Assembly: GCF_001665785.1 (NCBI RefSeq)
Contig: NZ_LZSO01000008.1
Span: forward strand, 186,001 to 250,000
DNA: 64,000 bases
Origin: Mycolicibacterium peregrinum
Lineage (GTDB): Bacteria > Actinomycetota > Actinomycetes > Mycobacteriales > Mycobacteriaceae
Reading direction: 5' to 3'
Part shown: positions 35,632-44,000 of the stretch, one piece after another
How positions within the stretch are numbered: position 1 is the first letter of the stretch
How the letters are laid out: each line of letters starts with the position of its first letter
Program-made: the position numbers and the translations under genes
Notes under the pieces: model-generated
Databases searched by the model: none
What the model saw: the letters and a program-made list of their open reading frames with translations, nothing else
Told to the model about the DNA's origin: nothing

Positions 35632-37074
35632 ATGACGGGCCCGAGCACGGGGGAGATCGCGACGCAACCGCGTGCCCAGTCGAGCGTCAATGTCATCATC
35701 GCGCTGTTGGTCAGTTCGGCGTTCGTGATGATCCTCAACGAGACGATCATGAGCGTCGCGTTACCCGCCCTGATCGTCGACCTGGACATCACGGCGAGCA
35801 CCGCGCAATGGCTCACCAGCGGCTTCCTGTTGACCATGGCGGTGGTCATCCCGATGTCGGGTTCGCTGTTGCAGCGGTTCCCGGTGCGCAGTATCTACCT
35901 GGCGTCGATGTCGTTGTTCTGTACCGGCACGCTGGTGGCCGCGCTGGCGCCCGGGTTCACGGTTCTGCTGGTCGGACGCATCGTGCAGGCCTGCGGCACC
36001 GCGGTCATGATGCCACTGCTGATGACGACGGTCATGACTCTGATTCCCGCCGACCGGCGCGGCCAGATGATGGGCACCATCTCGATCGTCATCGCCGTCG
36101 CACCGGCGATCGGGCCCACGCTGTCGGGGTTCATCCTCGGCTCACTGGACTGGCGGTGGATGTTCTGGATCGTGCTGCCGATCGCCCTGCTCGCGCTGAG
36201 CGCCGGTCTGGCGTGGCTGCGCGTCGACGACGAACGAGAGCATCCGACCCCGATCGATCCCATCTCGGTCCCGCTGTCGGCGATCGCGTTCGCGGGCTTG
36301 GTGTTCGGGCTGTCGCTCATGGGCGAGTCCGCCCACAGCCGGCAGGCGGTACCTGCGTGGGTGCCGATGGTGATCGGTGCGGTGGCGATGGTGGCATTCG
36401 GTGCGCGGCAGATACAGCTGCAACGACGCGACCGTGCGTTCCTGGACCTGCGGCCGTTCACCTATCGACGGTTCTCGGTGTCGCTGAGCCTGGTGGTCCT
36501 CGGCTTCATGGGGTTGTTCGGCGCCATCATCATGGTGCCGCTGTACGTGCAGGACGTACTGAAGCAGAGCGCGCTGGTGGCCGGGTTGGCGACGCTGCCC
36601 GGCGGGCTGTTGATGGGGTTGGCCGGGCCGCTGGTCGGGCGGGCCTATGACCGTCACGGCGCCCGTCTGCTGGTCGTGCCCGGGTCGTTGATGTTGTGTG
36701 TGTCATTGTGGGGTTTCACGCTGCTGTCGGCGGCATCGCCGGTCTGGGAACTGGTGGCCTTACAGTCGGTCATGATGCTGGGCCTGTCGATGATGTTCAC
36801 CCCGTTGATGACTGACGCGCTCGCAGTCCTGCCCGACCGGTTCTATTCGCATGGCAGTGCCATCCTGACGACGCTGCAGCAGGTTGGCGGTGCGGCGGGA
36901 ACCGCGTTGTTCGTGACGGTGATGACCAAGGCGTCCCACTCGGGTGGGGCCCCGGATCTGCCCGGTGTGCATGCGGCCTTCACCGCCGCCGCGGTGATCA
37001 GCGTGTTCGCCGTGATCGGGTCTTTCTTCACCGCCCCGCGCCCGAGCCCCGCGGGTGGCACGCCGACACATTGA
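35632..37074 (+). CDS. MFS drug efflux transporter, DHA2 (EmrB/QacA) type
   Basis: 480 residues with 12-14 hydrophobic segments. Typical DHA2 features: MILNETIMSVALPAL in helix 1, WLTSGFLLTMAVVIPMSG in helix 2, and motif C APAIGPTLSGF in helix 5 which marks drug:H+ antiporters. The C-terminal half has GLATLPGGLLMGLAGPLVGR. It probably exports lipophilic cations or antibiotics. No TetR partner is adjacent. Strong Shine-Dalgarno upstream. Confidence 0.9.
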   Translation: MTGPSTGEIATQPRAQSSVNVIIALLVSSAFVMILNETIMSVALPALIVDLDITASTAQWLTSGFLLTMAVVIPMSGSLLQRFPVRSIYLASMSLFCTGTLVAALAPGFTVLLVGRIVQACGTAVMMPLLMTTVMTLIPADRRGQMMGTISIVIAVAPAIGPTLSGFILGSLDWRWMFWIVLPIALLALSAGLAWLRVDDEREHPTPIDPISVPLSAIAFAGLVFGLSLMGESAHSRQAVPAWVPMVIGAVAMVAFGARQIQLQRRDRAFLDLRPFTYRRFSVSLSLVVLGFMGLFGAIIMVPLYVQDVLKQSALVAGLATLPGGLLMGLAGPLVGRAYDRHGARLLVVPGSLMLCVSLWGFTLLSAASPVWELVALQSVMMLGLSMMFTPLMTDALAVLPDRFYSHGSAILTTLQQVGGAAGTALFVTVMTKASHSGGAPDLPGVHAAFTAAAVISVFAVIGSFFTAPRPSPAGGTPTH

Positions 37075-37112
37075 GCCCGGGCGCTGAGGCGAGGTCGGGC
37101 ACAATCGGTCGC

Positions 37113-37850
37113 ATGGGCAAAGTCGTGGTCATCACGGGCGCGGGGAGTGGTATCGGCCGCGCGACGGCCCGGGTTCTGCTGGACGCCGGGCATCGGGTGG
37201 TGCTGGCGGGCCGCCGCGCCGAGCCGCTGGCCGAGCTGGGAGGCGGGAATCCGAACGCCCGCGTCGTGCCTACCGACGTCACGGATTCAGCCGCGGTGCA
37301 GGGGCTGTTCGCCGACACGGTGTCGACATTCGGCCGCGTCGATGTGCTGTTCAACAACGCGGGGGTGTTCGGCCCGTCGGCTTCGATCGCCGACCTCGAT
37401 GACCAGCAGTGGCATTCCACGTGGCGCACCAACGTCGACGGCGCGGTGTTCTGCGCCAGGGAAGCCACGCGCGTCATGGCCTCGCAGTTACCCAGGGGCG
37501 GCCGCATCATCAACAACGGGTCGATCTCGGCACACCGGCCCCGCCCCAAAAGCCTGGCCTACACCGTCACCAAACACGCGATGAGTGGCCTGACTGCGTC
37601 AATGTTGTTGGACCTGCGCGATATCGACATCTGCGTCACTCAGATCGACATCGGTAATGCGGCCACCGACATGACCGCCGGGTTCAGCCATCAGACCCTG
37701 CAAGCCGACGGAAGTCTCGCAGCTGAGCCGACTTTCGACGTCGGGCATGTAGCCCGCGCCGTGGCGCACCTGGTCGATCTGCCCCTGGAGGTGTCGGTGC
37801 CGTCGCTGACGGTGATGGCGCGGGCCATGCCATATTTCGGCCGCGGCTGA
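37113..37850 (+). CDS. Short-chain dehydrogenase/reductase
   Basis: 245 residues of the classical SDR family: TGAGSGIG at 8-15, FNNAG, and the catalytic region NGSISAH ... AYTVTKH (Tyr-x3-Lys). Substrate unknown. The ATG at 37113 immediately precedes the conserved start; an in-frame start at 37071 overlapping the MFS gene is unlikely. Convergent with the 49-residue gene at 37937, separated by a terminator. Confidence 0.9.
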   Translation: MGKVVVITGAGSGIGRATARVLLDAGHRVVLAGRRAEPLAELGGGNPNARVVPTDVTDSAAVQGLFADTVSTFGRVDVLFNNAGVFGPSASIADLDDQQWHSTWRTNVDGAVFCAREATRVMASQLPRGGRIINNGSISAHRPRPKSLAYTVTKHAMSGLTASMLLDLRDIDICVTQIDIGNAATDMTAGFSHQTLQADGSLAAEPTFDVGHVARAVAHLVDLPLEVSVPSLTVMARAMPYFGRG

Positions 37851-37874
37851 CCGAGCAGCCGCCGAAGGTCAACC

Positions 37875-37919
37875 GCCGAAAAACAACAGAGCCGGAGGCC
37901 TCCGGGCCACCGGCTCTGT
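37875..37919 (-). terminator. Bidirectional terminator between the SDR and small gene
   Basis: Arms ACAGAGCCGG (37886-37895) and CCGGCTCTGT (37910-37919) pair fully; on the minus strand they are followed by GTTGTTTTT. It ends transcripts of the 49-residue gene and may also stop the SDR transcript. Confidence 0.75.
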
Positions 37920-37936
37920 ACAGCGGAATCGTCATC

Positions 37937-38086
37937 TCAGTGATCTGCATCCTGAAGCTCGTGCCGCTGAACTACTGCGATCAACTCTTCGCGAACCGAC
38001 GAGTTCGGCAGTTCGTTGATCCGCGCATAGAGGCGGCGCCGCATGTTGGCGCGCTTCTGGTTTGCGCGAAACTGTGCGAAGGACAT
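37937..38086 (-). CDS. 49-residue basic protein
   Basis: Reads MSFAQFRANQKRANMRRRLY then ARINELPNSSVREELIAVVQ, ending RHELQDADH. It is helical, very basic at the N-terminus and acidic at the end. The ATG has GGAGTGAGAAGT upstream and an intrinsic terminator follows, so it has all the parts of a real gene. No family recognised; nucleic-acid binding is only a guess from charge. Confidence 0.7.
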   Translation of the reverse strand: MSFAQFRANQKRANMRRRLYARINELPNSSVREELIAVVQRHELQDADH

Positions 38087-38228
38087 ACTTCTCACTCCTC
38101 GAAAGTGCCCCGGATCACGGGTACTCGTTGTTTGTTGACGTCCACACCTCGGGGATCGCCCGAGCGAAATGGACATCTCCTATGCTCCTCGCATCGGCTG
38201 TCTAAAAGCAATTCTTAGAGTGTGAGTT

Positions 38229-38438
38229 TCACGACAGCTCAACCTGTTTCACCTTCCCGGAGTGGGAGCGGTCACAGTCGGGGGCTGCGGTGATGCCGAC
38301 GACTGTGTAGAAGGAGTAGGACTTCTCCTGTGGGGTGTCGACGTCGGATAAACGGGCATTATTTCCCTGGGCCACAACCACACTCGGTTGTGCCGGGTTC
38401 ACGTCGAGCAGCGTGTCGCCGGTGTCGGGCACCCACGG
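38229..38438 (-). pseudogene. 3' remnant of an unrecognised gene
   Basis: The frame ending at 38229 encodes about 69 sensible residues (PDTGDTLLDVNPAQPSVVV ... SYSFYTVVGITAAPDCDRSH ... VKQVELS). Upstream of 38438 this frame turns into non-protein-like sequence exactly where the neighbouring acyl-CoA dehydrogenase remnant begins. It looks like the C-terminus of a gene whose 5' part was lost by deletion. Family not recognised. Confidence 0.5.
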
Positions 38439-38751
38439 CGGCCAGCCGGGGCGGCCATTCGTTCTTCTGCTCCTCCGAGCCGTAGGGGTAGATGGAGAAC
38501 ATCGACAGCGAGCCCTGCACGGAGACGAAGCTGCGGAACCCGCTGTCGCCGGCCCACAACTCCATGCAGGCCAGTCCGTAGCCGACGGCGTTGGTGCCCG
38601 CGCAGCCGTAGCCCTGCAGGTGCATGCCGAGAACGCCGAGCTTGCCGAACTCCTTGGCCAGCTCCCGGCGCAGGGTGGCCGATTCGTACAACACGGCCCA
38701 CTGCCTGTCCGATAGGGAGTAGGCGGACGGCCGGTTGCTGGACCTGACCAC
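38437..38751 (-). pseudogene. Internal fragment of a glutaryl-CoA dehydrogenase-like gene
   Basis: About 80 residues match the N-terminal part of GcdH/FadE7-type enzymes: LAKEFGKLGVLGMHLQGYGC, AGTNAVGYGLACMELWAGDSG and RSFVSVQGSLSMF with YGSEEQKNEW. The family is about 390 residues; here both the first ~60 and everything after the MAAxE region are missing. It is fused at about 38438 to an unrelated 3' fragment in another frame. Confidence 0.65.
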
Positions 38752-38846
38752 CCGGTTGGGTGGCCTATGCTCGGTGCGGCGAACGGCGTGGCCCGAGGGT
38801 GTTCCGTCGTCAGTGACCGGCGAAGACAGCCCAGGGAAAGATCAGC

Positions 38847-40916
38847 GTGCAGGTGATTGTTGGCGATCCGGTTCTCGTTCCCTCCGTTCCTCGGCGGGTT
38901 CGTGATGACCTGATCGGGTTGAGTGGTGTGGCCATCGTGATGGTGGTCATCTGCCATTTCTGGTTCGGTCGCGCCTGCGGCGGGCTGGATGTCCTGCTCG
39001 TTCTGACCGGCTTCTTCATCGGTGGTCGCGTCCTGCGCAGTCTGACGAACCCCTGGGGGCTGGCCGTAGAGCTGGGCCGGGTGGTGCGCAGGGTGGTGCC
39101 GCCGTTGGTTCTCGTGCTGGCCGTGTGTGCGGTGCTGACTGTGCTCGTCCAGCCGGAGACCAGGTGGGAGGTCTTCGCCGACCAGACCCTGGCCAGCCTG
39201 GGCTTCTACCAGAATTGGCAACTGCTGGGCTCGGCCGACGACTATGTGCAGGCGGGCGAGACAGTGACCCCGCTGCACCACCTGTGGGCGCTCTCGATGC
39301 TGGGCCAGTTCACTCTGGCGTTCGTTGTGCTCGCCGGGGTGATCATGGCGGTGACGGCGCGTCGGGGACGCCTCGCGCGACCCGCAACTCTGGTCGGGGT
39401 GACCGCTGTCGCGTTGGTGGCCTCGCTGTACTACGCGGTCACGACGCAGTCGGACAGCCCGATGCTCGCCTACTACAGCACCTTCGCCCGGGCCTGGGAG
39501 GTGTTGGCCGGGGTTCTCGCGGCGGCCCTCGTGGCCGGCCCGGTGGGTCGACTTCGGTGGCCGGGTTGGCTGCGCGCCGGTGTCGCCGCGGCCGGTCTGG
39601 CGGCGATCCTGGTGTGTGGTGTGCTCACGGACCGGACAGTGCAGTCCCCGGGCGCCTGGGCGTTGATTCCGGTGGCGGCGACGGTGCTGGTGATAGTCAG
39701 CGCAGCTCAGGCGATGCCGCCGAGGGCGAACGAAATCCTGCGCAGCGGCCCGCTGGTGGCGTTCGGATCGATGGCCTACCCGCTGTACCTGTGGCACTGG
39801 CCGTTGTTGATCTTTTGGCTGGCCTTCATCAATGACGATGCCGTCGGCCTGGTCGATGGCGCCGCTGTCGCGCTGGCCGCTGTGCTGATTGCCTGGCTCA
39901 CCGCATGGTCAGCCAGGGCGCAATGGCAAGCCCGGTGGTACCGGCTCGCCCGCATGTGGGCTGTGCCGGGTGCCGCGGTTCTGCTGATGACGGTGATGCT
40001 CGTGGCGTCGTCGCTGATGTGGCGCGGACATGTCGCCCTCGCCCGGGCCAGCGGCGCGGAACTGGGCATGCTGTCGATGCGCGACTACCCGGGCGCGCTC
40101 GCGCTCACCGAGAATCACCGGGTCGCCAAACTGCCGATGCGCCCGAGCGCGCTGGAGGCCGATGACGACATCCCGCCGTCATCGATCGACCATTGCGTCA
40201 CGGGATTCACCGGTGGTGAGGTCGTCACCTGCGTGTACGGAGATCCCGACGGCGCCCACACCATCGCGTTGGCGGGTGGGTCGCATTCGGAGCACTGGCT
40301 GACGGCGCTACATCAGATCGGTCGCCAACACGGCATCAAGGTGACCACCTATCTGAAGTTCGGCTGTCCGCTGACCACCAAACCCGTGCCGATCATCGCC
40401 GGGTCGTTCGAGAAATATCCGTCCTGTCGGACGTGGTCGGACAACGCCTTGGCGCAGATCATCGCCGACCGGCCGGACTACGTGTTCTTCACCTCGACGC
40501 GCCCGATCCTCAACGGCCCGGGCGACTATGTGCCCGATTACTATCTGGGCATATGGGATGAGTTGTCCGCCAATGGAATTCCGATGCTCGGCATGCGTGA
40601 CACACCGTGGATGCTCCGTGACGGCTGGTTCTTCTCGCCGGTGGACTGTCTGTCCAAGGGGGGTGACGTCGAGTCGTGTGGGGTGCCGCGCAGCGAAGCC
40701 CTGGCGCAACGCAATCCGACTCTCGATTACCTGGCCGACTATCCACTGATGAAGGTTCTCGACCTCACCGATGCGGTGTGCCGGCCGACGATCTGCCGCG
40801 CCGTGGAGGGCAACGTGTTGGTGTACCACGATGCCCACCACCTGTCGGCGACTTATGTGCGCACACTCACCACCGAGTTGGCGCGGCAAATGTCCGACGC
40901 CCTCGGATGGTGGTAG
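38847..40916 (+). CDS. Membrane acyltransferase 3 with SGNH domain (OafA-like)
   Basis: 689 residues. An N-terminal acyltransferase-3 domain of about ten helices (residues 20-390) starts LIGLSGVAIVMVVICHFWF, with the catalytic-type His and RVLRS loop, and PLYLWHWPLLIFW typical of OafA/YrhL. A C-terminal SGNH-like domain begins about residue 440 and has GGSHSEHW (nucleophile Ser) and a C-terminal DAHHLS (Asp-His pair). Such proteins O-acylate cell-wall glycans or glycolipids. GTG start. The gene is next to a chimeric pseudogene, so the locus has been rearranged. Confidence 0.9.
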   Translation: MQVIVGDPVLVPSVPRRVRDDLIGLSGVAIVMVVICHFWFGRACGGLDVLLVLTGFFIGGRVLRSLTNPWGLAVELGRVVRRVVPPLVLVLAVCAVLTVLVQPETRWEVFADQTLASLGFYQNWQLLGSADDYVQAGETVTPLHHLWALSMLGQFTLAFVVLAGVIMAVTARRGRLARPATLVGVTAVALVASLYYAVTTQSDSPMLAYYSTFARAWEVLAGVLAAALVAGPVGRLRWPGWLRAGVAAAGLAAILVCGVLTDRTVQSPGAWALIPVAATVLVIVSAAQAMPPRANEILRSGPLVAFGSMAYPLYLWHWPLLIFWLAFINDDAVGLVDGAAVALAAVLIAWLTAWSARAQWQARWYRLARMWAVPGAAVLLMTVMLVASSLMWRGHVALARASGAELGMLSMRDYPGALALTENHRVAKLPMRPSALEADDDIPPSSIDHCVTGFTGGEVVTCVYGDPDGAHTIALAGGSHSEHWLTALHQIGRQHGIKVTTYLKFGCPLTTKPVPIIAGSFEKYPSCRTWSDNALAQIIADRPDYVFFTSTRPILNGPGDYVPDYYLGIWDELSANGIPMLGMRDTPWMLRDGWFFSPVDCLSKGGDVESCGVPRSEALAQRNPTLDYLADYPLMKVLDLTDAVCRPTICRAVEGNVLVYHDAHHLSATYVRTLTTELARQMSDALGWW

Positions 40917-40919
40917 TCG

Positions 40920-41342
40920 TCATTCGACGATGAAGACCGGAATCTGTCGGTCGGTCTTGGTCTGGTATTCGGCGTAGGGCGGGTAGGCCTCGACGGCGAG
41001 CTTCCACCAGTGTTCGCGCTCGTCACCGGAGATTTCGCGGGCGGTCAGCGAGACGGTCTTGTCGCCGTCCTGCACCGTCACGGCGGGGTTGGCCTTGACG
41101 TTGAAGTACCACGACGGATGCTCCGGCGCGCCACCCTTAGAGGCCACCATCGCGTAGCGGCCGTTCTCTTCCACGCGCATCAGCGGTACGTACCGCTTCT
41201 TGCCGGACTTGGCGCCCGTCGTCGTGAACAGCACGATCGGGCGGTCGAGCACCTCGACGCCCTCGGTGGTGCCTTGTTCCAGGATGCGTTGGGTCTGGTC
41301 GCGTACCCAGTCTGTCGGGCTCAGTTCGGCATGTTCACTCAC
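40920..41342 (-). CDS. F420-dependent nitroreductase-like protein (Ddn/DUF385)
   Basis: 140 residues of the deazaflavin-dependent nitroreductase family: RPIVLFTTTGAKSGKKRYVPLM is the split-barrel signature, followed by SKGGAPEHPSWYFNV and a C-terminal REHWWKLAVEAYPPYAEYQ. Relatives use F420H2 to reduce quinones or nitro-drugs. The GTG at 41342 gives the family length. It ends 3 bp from the convergent acyltransferase gene. Confidence 0.9.
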   Translation of the reverse strand: MSEHAELSPTDWVRDQTQRILEQGTTEGVEVLDRPIVLFTTTGAKSGKKRYVPLMRVEENGRYAMVASKGGAPEHPSWYFNVKANPAVTVQDGDKTVSLTAREISGDEREHWWKLAVEAYPPYAEYQTKTDRQIPVFIVE

Positions 41343-41389
41343 GCACCCCGCAACACCGGCGTGCGTGCTGTTATTCCGTGCGCCGCCGT

Positions 41390-42577
41390 TCAGGTCCGGC
41401 ATGGCACGAGGGCCGGGGGATGCGGTCCGGGTTGTTCGGCCCGAGCGAGCGCGGCATCGCCGGCCAGCAGCGCCAAGGCAATGACGGCCAGACCGGCTCC
41501 GATCCAGGGCACCGCCGGATAGCCGAACCCGGTTGTCAAGGCCATTCCGGACAGCCACGGCCCGAGGGCGATCCCGACGTTGAACGCGGAGGTGGTTCCG
41601 GCTGCTGTCAGCGTCGGCGCAGAAGCACCGAGTGCGAACACCCTCGAGTTCAGCGCTGGATTCGTGCCGAATCCGGTCAGTCCGAGCAGCACGCTCAGCG
41701 CGCCGACCCACAACGCGTGGTGGCTGACGACCGCGATCGCGGCCAGGACGACGCACAGCGCGCCGAACCCGACCAGCAGTACCCCGCGCGGCCAGCGATC
41801 GGCCGCGTAGCCGCCCACCGCCATCCCGGCCAGTGCCCCAACGCCGTAGCCGAACAGGACCACGGGCACCCATTCGGACCCCAGACCGCTGGTGGTGATC
41901 AGCATGACGCCGAGATAGGTGAAGGTACCGAGCAGTGCCGCGGTCCCGACTGAGGTCATGGCGTAGGACAACCACAGCCGCGGAACGGCAAGTCCACGCA
42001 ACTCGTCGGCCATCCGCGGTGCGGCGTCGGGGCGTCCGGCCGGGACTGCAGCCAGGACGGCGACCGCAGCCAAGGTGGACAGGGCTGCGACGGCCCAGAA
42101 CGCGCCGCGCCAGCCCAGATTCTGACCGATCCAGGTGCCTGCAGGTAGCCCGATGACCGTGGCCACCGTCAGTCCGCCGGCGACGATGCTCATCGCGCGG
42201 CCGCGCCGATCGGGGGTGACCAGTGACATCGCGGTACCCGCACCGACGGCCCAGAAGCCGGCGTAGACGAACGCCGCGACGAACCTCACCGCCAGCAGCA
42301 CGGGATAGGAGGAGGTGAGAGCACCGGCGATGTGCGCGAGCACGAAGATCGCCAGAAATACCAGCATGGCGCGCCGACGTGGCCAACGCAGCGTGACGAC
42401 GGCGAGGACGGGAGCGCCGACCAGCATGCCGAGCGCGAACACCGATACCAGCAAGCCGGCCTGTGGAACCGTCACACCGAGATCGGCCGAGAGCTCGGGC
42501 AGCAGGCCGGCCAGCATGAGTTCGCTTGTGCCCTGGGCGAATATCGCACCGCCGATGATCCAGATCGCGACCGGCAT
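41390..42577 (-). CDS. MFS efflux transporter, Cmx/CmrA-like
   Basis: 395 residues, 12 helices. Features fit the chloramphenicol/arabinose-efflux (DHA1) group: FAQGTSELMLAGLLPELSADLG in helix 1, VSVFALGMLVGAPVLAVV in helix 2 and TVIGLPAGTWIGQNLGWR, motif C in helix 5. The ATG (42575-42577) overlaps the SDR stop as TGATG, so translation is coupled to the upstream SDR gene. Transcribed with the SDR divergently from the TetR gene, which probably represses both. Confidence 0.88.
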   Translation of the reverse strand: MPVAIWIIGGAIFAQGTSELMLAGLLPELSADLGVTVPQAGLLVSVFALGMLVGAPVLAVVTLRWPRRRAMLVFLAIFVLAHIAGALTSSYPVLLAVRFVAAFVYAGFWAVGAGTAMSLVTPDRRGRAMSIVAGGLTVATVIGLPAGTWIGQNLGWRGAFWAVAALSTLAAVAVLAAVPAGRPDAAPRMADELRGLAVPRLWLSYAMTSVGTAALLGTFTYLGVMLITTSGLGSEWVPVVLFGYGVGALAGMAVGGYAADRWPRGVLLVGFGALCVVLAAIAVVSHHALWVGALSVLLGLTGFGTNPALNSRVFALGASAPTLTAAGTTSAFNVGIALGPWLSGMALTTGFGYPAVPWIGAGLAVIALALLAGDAALARAEQPGPHPPALVPCRT

Positions 42578-43329
42578 CAGAGCATCGACCCACCGCTGGC
42601 GTCGATCCATTGGCCGGTCACCCACCGCGAGTCGTCGGAGGCGAGGAATGCGACGATGTCGGCGACGTCGTCCGGCTGGGCGACGCGGTTCAACGGCGAC
42701 TGGGCCGCCACCGCCGACCGCCCCTCCGGCGAGGCCAGTCGGGCCGCGTTCATGTCGGTGTCGGTACTTCCAGGGCCCACGGCATTCACCGTAATCCCTC
42801 GCGGCGCAACGTGTTTGGCCAGGGTAGCGGTAAATGAGTCGACGGCGGCCTTCGACATCGCGTAGGCGAGTAGCTCGGGTACCCGGGAGCCGTGGGTGAA
42901 CCGCGTAGAGATGTTGACAATTCGGCCGTTATCGCGGATCCGGGTCAACCCGTGCTGGGTGATGAAGACCGGCGCGCGAGTGTTCACCGCGAAGATCTCG
43001 TCATAAGACTGCTCATCGAGGTCGTCGAAAGCGGTTCGCCCGCCGAGTATCCCGGCGTTGTTCACCAGAATGTCGAGGCCGTCGGCGTGGCCGTCAAAGG
43101 CCTCCCAGAGTTGCGATGCGTCGCCTTCGACGCCGAGTGTCGCCGGGACCGTGAACGCCTCTCCGCCGGTTTCGGTGATCTGCCGCACGGTCTGTTCGGC
43201 AGCGTCCGCTCGGCTCCCGTAGTGCACGCCGACCCGGGCGCCGTCACGGGCCAGGCGAAGGGCGATGGCCCGGCCGATTCCCCGGCTGGCGCCGGTCACC
43301 AGGGCGGTCTTGGCGATCAGAGTGGGCAC
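42577..43329 (-). CDS. Short-chain dehydrogenase/reductase, TetR-linked
   Basis: 250 residues with TGASRGIG at 13-20, NNAG, and catalytic Ser (NISTRFTH region) and YAMSK. The end DSRWVTGQWIDASGG is typical of FabG-like SDRs. It is the first gene of a two-gene operon with an MFS pump and faces a TetR gene across a 77-bp gap holding a clear operator. Role suggested: modification or reduction of a toxic compound that the pump exports. Confidence 0.9.
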   Translation of the reverse strand: MPTLIAKTALVTGASRGIGRAIALRLARDGARVGVHYGSRADAAEQTVRQITETGGEAFTVPATLGVEGDASQLWEAFDGHADGLDILVNNAGILGGRTAFDDLDEQSYDEIFAVNTRAPVFITQHGLTRIRDNGRIVNISTRFTHGSRVPELLAYAMSKAAVDSFTATLAKHVAPRGITVNAVGPGSTDTDMNAARLASPEGRSAVAAQSPLNRVAQPDDVADIVAFLASDDSRWVTGQWIDASGGSML

Positions 43330-43367
43330 GTTGGCATCCTTTCTTTAGCGGGCGATACAAAAATCGA

Positions 43368-43394
43368 CGCTAGCACATTAACTAGCGGTCGCTA
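43368..43394. promoter_or_regulatory. TetR operator between SDR operon and tetR
   Basis: Three half-sites: CGCTAG (43368-43373), CTAGCG (43382-43387) and CGCTA (43390-43394). CTAGCG-GT-CGCTA makes a compact dyad of the ACTAGCGGTCGCTA type, and CGCTAG-N8-CTAGCG a wider one. It overlaps the -10 TAGAAT (43395-43400) of the regulator gene. Confidence 0.65.
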
Positions 43395-43406
43395 TAGAAT
43401 GGCTGG

Positions 43407-43994
43407 GTGACCCCGGTACGCGGACGGCCCCGCTCATTCGACCGCGATGCGGCCCTGGACAAGGCGATCCTGCTGTTCTGGGAGCGTGGATACGAGGCCA
43501 CGTCCACGCGTGATCTGAGCAGCGCGCTGGGTATCGGAACCCCAAGCATCTACGCCGCTTTCGGGGACAAGCAGCGCCTGTTCAGCGAAGCGGTGCAGGT
43601 ATACGACGAGCGGTACGGCGGGTTCATCAACGCCGCATTGAGCGAAGAGTCCACCGCCCGAGAGGCCTTCGCCCGGATTCTCCGGGAAGCTCCGGCCCGC
43701 TATACCCGCCGCGGCCTGCCCAACGGCTGCCTCATCGTCAGCGGCGACGACGGCACCGTCGACCCGGACGTGCGGGCCGCCCTGCGACGTATCCGTCGTC
43801 AGAAAACCGGTGAACTCGCCGACAAGGTCAGCGCGGACATCGCGGCCGGAGATGTACCGGCCGATACCGATGCCCAGGCGCTGGCCCAGTACGTCATGTC
43901 CACCTTGAGCGGCATTGCGCAAGCCACCCGGGACCGCATTCCGCGGGCCACGCTCGACCAGGTCGCCGAGATCGCGGTCCGGGCTCTGCCGTGA
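43407..43994 (+). CDS. TetR-family regulator
   Basis: 195 residues. HTH at about residues 27-57 (TSTRDLSSALGIGTPSIYAAFGDKQRLF). The Gly-rich start MTPVRGRPRSFDRDAALDKA is typical of the AcrR/TetR group with operators of the ACTAGCGGTCGCTA kind. The C-terminal ligand domain has a single Cys (NGCLIV). GTG start lies six bases after TAGAAT, so the transcript is probably leaderless. It likely represses itself and the SDR-MFS operon. Confidence 0.9.
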   Translation: MTPVRGRPRSFDRDAALDKAILLFWERGYEATSTRDLSSALGIGTPSIYAAFGDKQRLFSEAVQVYDERYGGFINAALSEESTAREAFARILREAPARYTRRGLPNGCLIVSGDDGTVDPDVRAALRRIRRQKTGELADKVSADIAAGDVPADTDAQALAQYVMSTLSGIAQATRDRIPRATLDQVAEIAVRALP

Positions 43995-44000
43995 GTTCGG

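Noticed and set aside
37684..37950. An 88-codon minus-strand frame across the SDR end
   Set aside because: It is antisense to a clear SDR gene and overlaps the terminator; no ribosome site or protein-like pattern.
38229..39797. A 522-codon minus-strand frame crossing the pseudogene region and the acyltransferase gene
   Set aside because: Only the last ~70 codons look like protein; the rest is antisense to the OafA-like gene and Arg/His/Gln-rich.
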